A stretch of DNA of 6,463 bases from Phycisphaeraceae bacterium (GTDB lineage: Bacteria > Planctomycetota > Phycisphaerae > Phycisphaerales > UBA1924): positions 1 to 6,463 of the forward strand of contig WUAK01000167.1 in NCBI GenBank assembly GCA_009827205.1, in the 5' to 3' direction. A program made the position numbers and the translations under genes. This document shows, piece by piece, positions 1-6,257 of this stretch. How positions within the stretch are numbered: the first letter of the stretch is position 1; every line of letters starts with the position of its first letter. The notes under the pieces were generated by a model. That model was not told the origin of the DNA. It did not search any database and saw nothing but the letters and a program-made list of their open reading frames with translations.

Positions 1-13
1 GCTCTTCCGATCT
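1..13. other. Residual Illumina sequencing adapter at contig end
   Basis: The first 13 bases read GCTCTTCCGATCT, identical to the 3' end of the common Illumina TruSeq/paired-end adapter. They sit exactly at the edge of the window, where untrimmed adapter is expected. They are not part of the organism's genome. The last T (base 13) could be adapter, genomic or both. These bases happen to stay open in the frame of the first gene and supply the first T of an apparent TTG start codon, which would mislead a gene caller. Confidence 0.93.
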
Positions 14-855
14 TGAGCGTTGAGCGCGCTGCGGTCCGCGCGATCTCCGAGATCACGATCGATGACCTGGTGAAGCAAGCGGCTGGCAGCGAAGGCTCGG
101 TCGCACGCCGCGCCGAGCAGTACGCGCAGGAAGCAATCGACCGAGCGGGCATCGGCATCCAGATCATTCGCCTCGACATGATCGATTCCGGCCCGCCGCT
201 GAACCTGTACAACGACTTTGCGCAGGTCACCAGCGCCGCGACCCAGGCCAACGCCGAGCGAGACCGCGCCCAGCAGTACGCCAGGAGTTCGCTCAACGCC
301 GTTGCCGGTGCGGCTTCTGATGAGCTCGTCGAATTCATCGACCGTTACGAGCGAGCGACAGACCTCGGCAACACCGACGAGCAGGAACAGATCATGGCGG
401 CCATCAGGTCGGTCATGCTGGGGGAAGCAGTTGAGGTGCCTGCCTTCAGCGACAACGAGGAGATGGTCGCTGTTGCGGAGAATCAGGTCTCGGGCGAAGT
501 GACACAGATGATCAGCAGCGCCCAGACGTACCGGCGTCAGGTGAGCGACGAGGCGCAGGCAGACCTGACCCTCTTCCGCTCGAAGCTCGATCAGTACAAC
601 TCGAACAAACGCGTGCTCGTTACGCGTGAGTGGGCGTCGGCGGTCACCGAGTTTCTCCAGAAGGACACGGTCCAGGCGATGGTCCTGCCCGAGGGTACAG
701 ACGTGCTCGAACTGCTGCTCAACCGTGACCCTGAGATCTTGCGTGAGCAGGAGAAGGCGAGCAGGCGTCAGATGCTCAATGAGGCAAACGAACGCCGCAA
801 GGAAGAACTCGCGAAACCCGTGCTCAGCGACGTGAACCAGGGCAGCGGTCGCTAA
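14..855 (+). CDS. HflK-like SPFH/band-7 domain membrane-associated protein, 5'-truncated
   Basis: This is the C-terminal part of an SPFH (stomatin/prohibitin/flotillin/HflK) family protein. Residues here are numbered from the apparent TTG at 13-15, which is partly adapter, so the real start and the N-terminal membrane segment lie off the left edge. Residues 5-22 (VERAAVRAISEITIDDLV) match the part of the band-7 domain where HflK has an 'ALR..V....idd.l' pattern. Residues 46-90 follow HflK closely: GIGIQIIRLDMID, then a PP pair at 61-62, then an Ala/Glu/Arg-rich helix 'FAQVTSAATQANAERDRAQ' that begins the coiled coil. The coiled coil resumes near 168-200 (SSAQTYRRQVSDEAQADLTL) and is followed by a REWASAV...VLPEG segment like the HflK end. 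About 75 acidic residues (roughly 97-170) separate the two halves and are unusual. The PP motif and helix resemble HflK more than HflC. In E. coli, HflK with HflC forms a membrane ring that regulates the FtsH protease; no ftsH is present here. The TAA stop is 13 bases before the ABC ATPase gene, suggesting co-transcription. Confidence 0.85.
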
Positions 856-856
856 C

Positions 857-860
857 GGAG
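857..860 (+). promoter_or_regulatory. Shine-Dalgarno site for the ABC ATPase gene
   Basis: GGAG lies 8 bases before the TTG at 869. It begins just after the stop codon of the HflK-like gene. The good spacing supports TTG as the true start although it is a weak start codon; the next in-frame ATG (at 950, residue 28) would remove part of the nucleotide-binding fold. Confidence 0.7.
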
Positions 861-868
861 TACAACCC

Positions 869-2170
869 TTGGCAACAGCCACGACACAGACCAATCAGAA
901 GCCAGTGGTCGCGTGCCAGCGTCTGACCAAGGTGTTCAAGGATTTCTGGATGCGTCCGCGCGTCCGCGCGGTCGAAGACCTGACGCTCGAGATCCGGCCT
1001 CACGAGATCTTCGGCCTCCTCGGTCCCAACGGCTCTGGCAAGTCAACGACGATCAAGATGATCCTTGGGCTCCTCAACCCCTCCAAGGGCAGGCTCGTGG
1101 TTTTCGGCAAGCCGCCAAGCGACGTCGATATCAAAAAACGCATCGGGTACCTGCCCGAGGAGAGCTATCTCTACCCGTTCCTCAACGCGCGTGAGACGCT
1201 TGAGTACTACGGCAAGCTCTTTGAGCTTGACGTCAAAACACGCAATAAGCGGATCGACGAGCTGCTCGACATGGTTGGGCTGACCGCTGCGCAGCACAGG
1301 CCGGTTCGTGAGTACTCCAAGGGCATGCAGCGCCGCATCGGGCTCGCTCAGGCGCTCATCAACGACCCGGACTTTCTCATACTCGACGAGCCCACGACAG
1401 GTCTCGATCCGATCGGTACGAGGCAGGTCAAGGATCTCATCATCGAGCTGGGCAGGCGAGGCAAGACCGTGCTGCTCTCGAGCCACCTGCTGTCGGATGT
1501 CGAGGACGTCGTTGACCGCATGGTCATCCTCTACGGCGGCAAGATCCGCGACGAAGGCACGACCGACTCACTGCTCACGAAGCACTCGAAGACGACGATC
1601 GAAGCCGACGTGCTCGACGATGAGACGATCTCTGAGATCGACGAGCTCATCCGGCGCCGCACGGGCGGTGAGAAGAGCCTGCTCTCGGTCACGCATCCGC
1701 GTCAGAAGCTCGAGGAGAAGTTCCTCGAGATTGTGGAGCGGGCCAAGACCGAGCGTGTGGAGACCTCCGGCGCCGCCGGCGACGGTGCGACCGCTTCGTT
1801 CCTCGCAGCGGGTGCGGGCGCGGGTGCTGAGCCGGTGGGGGGGGACGAGCTGATCGACAAGCTCGTGACCTCAGAGCCAGAGCAGACGCCAGAAGAAACT
1901 TCAGCAGCGGATCTGCCCGCCGAGCCCACGCAGGAAGAGCAGACGCGCAGCGTGCTCGAAGAGCTCACCGCTGAAGAAGAGCCGACAGCAACCGAGCAGA
2001 CACCCACGCAGGAACCTGTGTCCTCTGCCGAGGAGCAGGCGCCATCTCAGGGCGACGCGAGCGTGCCGAGCAAACCCGAGGCCCCGGCCGACGACGGCGG
2101 GGTTGATCTGGGAGTCATCGGTTCGTTGCTCGATGACAACGACGATGACGACCCGGAGCGTCAGGCGTGA
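869..2170 (+). CDS. ABC transporter ATP-binding protein with long acidic C-terminal tail
   Basis: This is the nucleotide-binding subunit of an ABC transporter of the ABC-2 exporter type (CcmA/NatA-like), 433 residues from a TTG start. All ATPase motifs are visible: Walker A GPNGSGKST at 52-60, Q-loop region GYLPEE at 93-98 (Glu97 where many families have Gln, which is common in this subfamily), signature YSKGM at 149-153, Walker B LILDEP at 170-175 with catalytic Glu174, D-loop GLDP at 178-181, and the switch histidine His206 in LSSHLL. The catalytic part should therefore be active. Residues 215-298 form the usual C-terminal helper region, ending in a helix (LEEKFLEIVERA). Residues 299-433 are extra: about 135 residues of Glu, Pro, Thr, Ala and Asp, predicted disordered, ending in a conserved-looking hydrophobic patch (VDLGVIGSLL) and an acidic run (DDNDDDDPE). 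Most relatives end near 300-320 residues. The gene overlaps the permease start by 4 bases (GTGA), so the two are probably translationally coupled and form one complex at the cytoplasmic membrane face. Confidence 0.95.
   Translation: MATATTQTNQKPVVACQRLTKVFKDFWMRPRVRAVEDLTLEIRPHEIFGLLGPNGSGKSTTIKMILGLLNPSKGRLVVFGKPPSDVDIKKRIGYLPEESYLYPFLNARETLEYYGKLFELDVKTRNKRIDELLDMVGLTAAQHRPVREYSKGMQRRIGLAQALINDPDFLILDEPTTGLDPIGTRQVKDLIIELGRRGKTVLLSSHLLSDVEDVVDRMVILYGGKIRDEGTTDSLLTKHSKTTIEADVLDDETISEIDELIRRRTGGEKSLLSVTHPRQKLEEKFLEIVERAKTERVETSGAAGDGATASFLAAGAGAGAEPVGGDELIDKLVTSEPEQTPEETSAADLPAEPTQEEQTRSVLEELTAEEEPTATEQTPTQEPVSSAEEQAPSQGDASVPSKPEAPADDGGVDLGVIGSLLDDNDDDDPERQA
1837..1844 (+). repeat. G8 homopolymer inside the ABC ATPase gene
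   Basis: Eight consecutive G bases cover codons 323-325 at the start of the acidic tail. The reading frame is intact here. A slip in one direction meets TGA at 1851-1853 and would remove nearly all of the tail while leaving the ATPase domain whole. It may be a slippage site or a place where sequencing errors are likely. Confidence 0.6.
2155..2158 (+). promoter_or_regulatory. Shine-Dalgarno site for the permease gene
   Basis: GGAG lies within the last codons of the ATPase gene, 8 bases before the GTG start at 2167. This is the same motif and spacing as upstream of the ATPase gene, and it supports the GTG start and the GTGA stop/start overlap. Confidence 0.65.
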
Positions 2171-4230
2171 ACACCACCGAGCTGAAAGCTCGCGCTGACA
2201 CCATCCAGCAGAGCAGGGGCTTCAAGCTCATCGCCTCGGCGGTGATCCTGCTCGCGGCGATCGGTATCTCGGTGGCAACGGTTGTTGCTACCTCATCGCC
2301 CGTGTTCCAGGGCGAGAGTGCGCCCGATGCCGCGACGAGTCCCGACACGTCGATCACGAACACCGACGCCGCTCAGATCATGCTTGAGACTGTCCTCAAG
2401 GGGGCGCGCGGTCCGACCGGGACGATCATCGCAACAGGGATAGTCGCCGCCGCGGCTTTGGTCGTCGTTTGGCTTGGATTGGGCCTGACGTACATTGCGC
2501 TCGGAGTCGTGCTTCTCGCGGTTGCAGGTCCGCTGTGGTTGTTCGACGGCACGCGTGGGCTCTCGAAGCTCGTGATCGGTATCGTCGCGCTCGCCGCTGC
2601 ATTCAGCGCGCTGATGCAGGGCGCAAGGCTCGCGCTCTCGGGCAAGGGCCCGATCCGTGCGATCGCGCGGAACGTGCTCGCCGAGGCTGTGCGTCTCCGA
2701 CTCTCGGTTGTCTTTATCGTGCTGCTGATCTTCGGCCTAGCCGCGCTCCCGGGTGTGCTTGATGCGGCTCAGCCTCTTCGATACCGCGTGCAATCGTTCA
2801 TGCAGTTCGGCACGGGCGGCGCGTTCTGGCTGATTGCGCTGCTGACCGTCTTCTTCAGCGTGAGTACGGTTTCCTCCGAGCAGCGCGACAAGATCATCTG
2901 GCAGACGATGACCAAGCCCGTCGCGTCGTGGAAGTACATCTTCGGGAAGTGGCTCGGCGTCTCGACACTCGCGGCGGTTCTGCTCGCAGTCAGCAGCTCG
3001 GGCGTGTTCCTGTTCGTCGAGTATCTCCGTAACCAGCCCGCGCTGGGCGAGAAAGAAGCGTACATCGCGTACGCGGACGAGGGCATGAGCGAGGATCGAC
3101 TTGTCCTTGAGACCCAGATTCTCAGTGCGCAGCGTGAGATCGAGGCCGAGGAACCGATCATTGATGAGCAGGCGCTCAGAAACGTGATCGAGGACACGAT
3201 CGGGAGGGTGCGAGCCGACAACCCTGACTACGTCGTCACTCCTGAAATTCAGACGAAGCTCCGCGAGGAGTTCATCAAACGCGGAAGGCAGATGTACTTC
3301 GCGCTCCAGCCAAGCGAGAGCCAGACGTACGTCTTTCAGGGCATTGACATCGGTCCTGAAGAAGACATCCCGATGGTGCTCCGCTATCGCGTCGATGCGA
3401 GCGCCAACGAGCCGGATCTTCAGTACAAGATATCAATCGGCTTGCCCGGTATGGCCCCGATTGTCCGCGATACGGGGCTGGGTCACACGCACACCCTCCC
3501 GATCGCCCCGTTGATCCTCTTCGCGCCGACGCCGTCTGATCCTCAGCCTCGGATCCTCCTGCCGGATGAGCCGACATTCTCTACGGCACTCACGCTGCTG
3601 CGTAGCGGCGAACTGACGGGTGCGCAGTACATCACAGCGGGGCAGCTCGTTGCAGAGGGCGACTTTGCCATCGAGATCGGCAACGGCGAATTCGCCTATG
3701 TCCTTGAGAACAACAACATCGCAGGCACAGTTCTCATCCCAAACGGTGACCGGATGATCATCCCACCAGGCGGGCTCACGCTCTCGTACAACGCGGGCAG
3801 CTACCACGCCAACTACGCGAGGACGATGGCGGTCCTCTGGCTCAAGCTCGCGTTCCTCGCCATGCTCGGCATCTTCTGCTCGACTTTCCTCAGCTTCCCT
3901 GTGGCCAGCATGGTCTCCTTCGGTGTGTTCCTGATGGCCGAGAGCGCCGGGTACGTCCGAATCGCGATCGATAACTACGCAACTCTGGACAACGAAGGGA
4001 ATCTGAACGTTCTCAAACTAGCGATCTCTGCCATCGCCTACAGCGTTTCTTGGATCTTCAAAACGTACGCGGATCTTTCCCCGATCGAGCGACTCGTGAA
4101 CGGGCAGCTCGTGGGAGGCGTAACAGTTCTGAGTGCGGTTGTTGTGGTTGGGATCTGGTGCCTGTTCCTTTTCGGGGCGAGCACGATGATCTTCAAACGC
4201 CGCGAGCTCGCGACGTACTCTGGCCAGTGA
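2167..4230 (+). CDS. ABC-2-type transporter permease with large extracytoplasmic domain
   Basis: This 687-residue integral membrane protein is the likely partner of the preceding ATPase; its GTG start overlaps that gene's stop. Hydrophobic segments are seen near residues 19-42, 86-104, 106-126, 134-152, 179-198, 219-237, 263-284, 553-573, 575-594 and 652-674. The first four look like an added N-terminal module. The last six match an ABC-2 permease core. Between segments 6 and 7, residues 238-261 (SSEQRDKIIWQTMTKPVASW and following GK) form the typical cytoplasmic coupling region of this family (acidic residue, then a 'KPV..W..I.GK' pattern). The C-terminus ends in an FKRREL-type basic stretch, as in many ABC-2 permeases. 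Ten segments put both ends in the cytoplasm and residues 286-552 outside. That outer domain begins with charged helices (about 295-375) and continues as a likely beta-rich part (about 385-550). A weaker hydrophobic stretch at 618-632 is probably an amphipathic or re-entrant helix. The substrate is unknown; export or a mechanical role at the envelope is inferred from family only. Confidence 0.87.
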   Translation: MNTTELKARADTIQQSRGFKLIASAVILLAAIGISVATVVATSSPVFQGESAPDAATSPDTSITNTDAAQIMLETVLKGARGPTGTIIATGIVAAAALVVVWLGLGLTYIALGVVLLAVAGPLWLFDGTRGLSKLVIGIVALAAAFSALMQGARLALSGKGPIRAIARNVLAEAVRLRLSVVFIVLLIFGLAALPGVLDAAQPLRYRVQSFMQFGTGGAFWLIALLTVFFSVSTVSSEQRDKIIWQTMTKPVASWKYIFGKWLGVSTLAAVLLAVSSSGVFLFVEYLRNQPALGEKEAYIAYADEGMSEDRLVLETQILSAQREIEAEEPIIDEQALRNVIEDTIGRVRADNPDYVVTPEIQTKLREEFIKRGRQMYFALQPSESQTYVFQGIDIGPEEDIPMVLRYRVDASANEPDLQYKISIGLPGMAPIVRDTGLGHTHTLPIAPLILFAPTPSDPQPRILLPDEPTFSTALTLLRSGELTGAQYITAGQLVAEGDFAIEIGNGEFAYVLENNNIAGTVLIPNGDRMIIPPGGLTLSYNAGSYHANYARTMAVLWLKLAFLAMLGIFCSTFLSFPVASMVSFGVFLMAESAGYVRIAIDNYATLDNEGNLNVLKLAISAIAYSVSWIFKTYADLSPIERLVNGQLVGGVTVLSAVVVVGIWCLFLFGASTMIFKRRELATYSGQ

Positions 4231-4253
4231 TGGGTCCACGGAGGGCTCTTTGA
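4230..4253 (+). other. Seven-codon mini-ORF bridging the permease and TPR genes
   Basis: ATG at 4230-4232 overlaps the permease stop TGA (4228-4230) as TGATG. It encodes MGPRRAL and stops at TGA 4251-4253, which again overlaps the ATG at 4253-4255 of the next gene as TGATG. The mini-ORF contains that gene's Shine-Dalgarno site. It could carry terminating ribosomes across the gap by re-initiation, but with only seven codons chance is a real alternative. Confidence 0.3.
4240..4245 (+). promoter_or_regulatory. Shine-Dalgarno site deciding the start of the TPR-like gene
   Basis: GGAGGG is the strongest ribosome-binding site in the window. Measured from the end of GGAGG it is 8 bases from the ATG at 4253 and only 5 bases from the TTG at 4250. 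This favours the ATG over the adjacent in-frame TTG. Confidence 0.7.
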
Positions 4254-6235
4254 TGACGCACGACAAACTGATCCAGATCATCGCCTCAATTGTGATGCTC
4301 GTGCTTCTGGGCGGGTCGGGCGTTGTGGGCACAACGATCACGGAATCCACCGGTCGGCACAAGCTTGTGTACGCCGACAGCGCGGGCGAGAACGACAGGC
4401 CTGAGGTCGCCGTCGGTATCGCGATGGGCGCTTTCCGCGGCGTATTCGTGAACATGCTCTGGATCCGCGCCAACCGCCTCCAGGAAGAGGGCAAGTACTA
4501 CGAGGCGATCGAGCTCGCTGAGACGATCACAAAGCTCCAGCCCCGGTTCCCGCGCGTCTGGATCTTCCACGCTTGGAACCTCTCGTACAACATCTCTGTC
4601 GCGACCCAGACACCCGATGAGCGGTGGCAGTGGGTGAGCTCGGGCGTCAGGCTCCTCCGAAACGAAGCGATCCCGAAGAACCCGAACGACATGCTCATTC
4701 ACAAGGAGCTTGCGTGGATCTTCGTCCACAAGATCCAGGGTGTGACGGACGACGCGAACCAGTACTACAAGCGCAAGGTCGCAGAGGAATGGACCGCGGT
4801 TCTTGGCCCGCCCCCGGCGCGCGGCCCAGAGATGCGTGACGGGGACGTCGCACGCGCGGCGTACGCAGACTGGCTCGATGTTGTCGCCAACGCACCCGAG
4901 ACTATCGAGGGGGCGATCGAAGAGGAACCCATGGTTGCCGAGCTCCAGCTCGCGCTGGCGGATCTCTTCGGCACGGAGAACGCACAGGACACTCTGCGAC
5001 GCTACGCCGTCCACGAAGAGCTGCACCGGAAGAACCTGAATGATGATGAGCTAGGCCCAATCCTGGGTGTTGTAGAAGAAGACGAGCTCGACCGGATCCG
5101 CACGCTCACCAGGCTCATGCACGAGCCCGCGTTTGAGAACGCGTGGGAGATCTACATCGCTTATCTCCGCAAGCGCGTGCTGCTTGACGAGTACAACATG
5201 GACCCCTCGCGTATGGTCAGGTACACGCGCCGGTTCGGTCCGATCGACTGGCGTCACCCCGCGGCTCACTCGCTCTACTGGGCGTACACGGGCGTCGAGC
5301 GAGGTCTCGGACGCGCCGAGGAACGCAACCGCCGGGACTACGACTTCATCAACACCGACCGGATCGTGATGCAGTCCATCCAGGAACTCTGGCGTTCTAG
5401 CGAGGTCTACTTCGACTTCCTCGAGTTTGTCCAGGGCAAGCGTTCGTACTACCTCGCGATGCCAAACACGCACTTCATCGATTCGTACTCGGAGCAGATG
5501 GAGGATATGGCCACCCGCGGCGGGATCGCGACCTCGATGCAGAAGGTCTTCACCAGCTACGCAGCCGGGTATCAGAACTTCCTCGAAGACGCGATCATTC
5601 ACTTCTATCGCCGGGGCGAGCTAGAGAAGGCCGAGGAGTACAGGCAGAGGCTCATCACCTGGGCGGGCAGGCCCGGAAACGACCACTACAAGGACGAGCG
5701 CCTCACCTGGCCTCTGGAAGAACTCGTCGAATGGGAGATGACCGGGCGGTACGAATCGCCATCGGTCTACGTCAACCAGATCACAGCAGCCCTCCAGGGT
5801 GCTTTTTACTCGGGCTTGCTCTCGGGTGACCAAGAACTCTTCCGCAGGCAGTTCAGCTGGGCGCGTCAGTATCACCAGTACTTCATAGAGAAGCAGAACA
5901 ACACGACGCTCCTGGCCAACCCTGATGCCGGGCGCATGGAGAACCTGCCCAAGGATTTCCGAGTCCTGGCTGGCGGCGTCTTTACAAACCTGCTCGAATC
6001 GCTGAGCATGGACGAGCGCGAAGCAATGTACCTCGCGGCTCCGAATGAGCTCCAGCTGTTCAGCTATCTCGTGCTCGAGCGCGAGCTCTCTGAGCGGATG
6101 AACGAGCTTGCCGAAGAAGGCGAGGGACGACGCTTCGACGACGTCTTCCCAGCACCGGCAGGCATCGATGAGTTCCGTGCACAAATGGAAGCCGAGCGCG
6201 CCCAGCAACGCGATTTCAACGTCAACGTACGCTGA
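4253..6235 (+). CDS. Membrane-anchored TPR-like protein of unknown function
   Basis: This is a 660-residue protein from the ATG at 4253; an in-frame TTG at 4250 would add one residue but is too close to the ribosome-binding site. Residues 6-28 are one hydrophobic helix with no lipobox cysteine and no clear signal-peptidase site, so it is probably an uncleaved anchor with the rest outside the cytoplasm. Residues 60-75 (AFRGVFVNMLWIRANR) lead into a TPR-like helix pair at about 66-99, with Gly80, Tyr82, Ala85 and Pro97 at the TPR consensus spacing. A second TPR-like unit lies near 441-474 (Gly455, Ala460). Distinctive stretches are LQPRFPRVWIFHAWNLSYNI (95-114) and GPIDWRHPAAHSLYWA (329-344); similar wording recurs, as I remember it, in uncharacterised proteins of planctomycetes and relatives. 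The remainder is helical, rich in Trp, Tyr, Glu and Arg, with no catalytic motif I recognise. The gene starts 22 bases after the permease stop, so it is most likely an accessory or extracytoplasmic partner of that ABC system. Function is not known. Confidence 0.82.
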   Translation: MTHDKLIQIIASIVMLVLLGGSGVVGTTITESTGRHKLVYADSAGENDRPEVAVGIAMGAFRGVFVNMLWIRANRLQEEGKYYEAIELAETITKLQPRFPRVWIFHAWNLSYNISVATQTPDERWQWVSSGVRLLRNEAIPKNPNDMLIHKELAWIFVHKIQGVTDDANQYYKRKVAEEWTAVLGPPPARGPEMRDGDVARAAYADWLDVVANAPETIEGAIEEEPMVAELQLALADLFGTENAQDTLRRYAVHEELHRKNLNDDELGPILGVVEEDELDRIRTLTRLMHEPAFENAWEIYIAYLRKRVLLDEYNMDPSRMVRYTRRFGPIDWRHPAAHSLYWAYTGVERGLGRAEERNRRDYDFINTDRIVMQSIQELWRSSEVYFDFLEFVQGKRSYYLAMPNTHFIDSYSEQMEDMATRGGIATSMQKVFTSYAAGYQNFLEDAIIHFYRRGELEKAEEYRQRLITWAGRPGNDHYKDERLTWPLEELVEWEMTGRYESPSVYVNQITAALQGAFYSGLLSGDQELFRRQFSWARQYHQYFIEKQNNTTLLANPDAGRMENLPKDFRVLAGGVFTNLLESLSMDEREAMYLAAPNELQLFSYLVLERELSERMNELAEEGEGRRFDDVFPAPAGIDEFRAQMEAERAQQRDFNVNVR

Positions 6236-6257
6236 TCATCTCGCTTACGAGGTCAGC
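6231..6257. terminator. Possible bidirectional hairpin between convergent genes
   Basis: An imperfect inverted repeat spans the stop codons of both convergent genes. GCTGA (6231-6235) pairs with TCAGC (6253-6257), and CTCG (6240-6243) pairs with CGAG (6248-6251), around a CTTA loop, with a 4-base bulge on one side and 1 base on the other. No T-run follows directly on either strand, so it is a weak candidate for an intrinsic terminator; it may only stabilise the 3' ends. Confidence 0.3.

Noticed and set aside
42..54. Palindrome GATCTCCGAGATC, with a near copy at 1627-1639
   Set aside because: Both copies encode the same peptide Ile-Ser-Glu-Ile inside genes. The likeness follows from shared codons, not from a binding site.
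953..968. Tandem 8-base repeat CGTCCGCG x2 in the ABC ATPase gene
   Set aside because: It encodes an ordinary RPRVRA stretch found before the first strand of this ATPase type. It is too short to call a repeat element.
1157..1159. Glu97 in place of the Q-loop glutamine of the ABC ATPase
   Set aside because: GYLPEE is common in the CcmA/NatA-like exporter ATPases, so it does not suggest a dead or unusual enzyme.
1308..1853. Plus-strand open frame of 181 codons inside the ABC ATPase gene
   Set aside because: It is a Ser/Arg-rich shadow in another frame of a gene whose Walker and signature motifs are all in the main frame.
4018..4062. Eleventh membrane segment in the permease near residues 618-632
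   Set aside because: Counting it would put the basic C-terminus outside, against the positive-inside rule. An amphipathic or re-entrant helix fits better.
4286..5026. Long minus-strand open frame (246 codons) opposite the TPR-like gene
   Set aside because: Its translation is Arg/Val/Asp/Leu-rich with no recognisable domain, and it lies wholly antisense to a well-supported gene. Long antisense frames are expected in GC-rich DNA. The same holds for 5051-5602, 5621-6208 and 1043-1486 on the minus strand.
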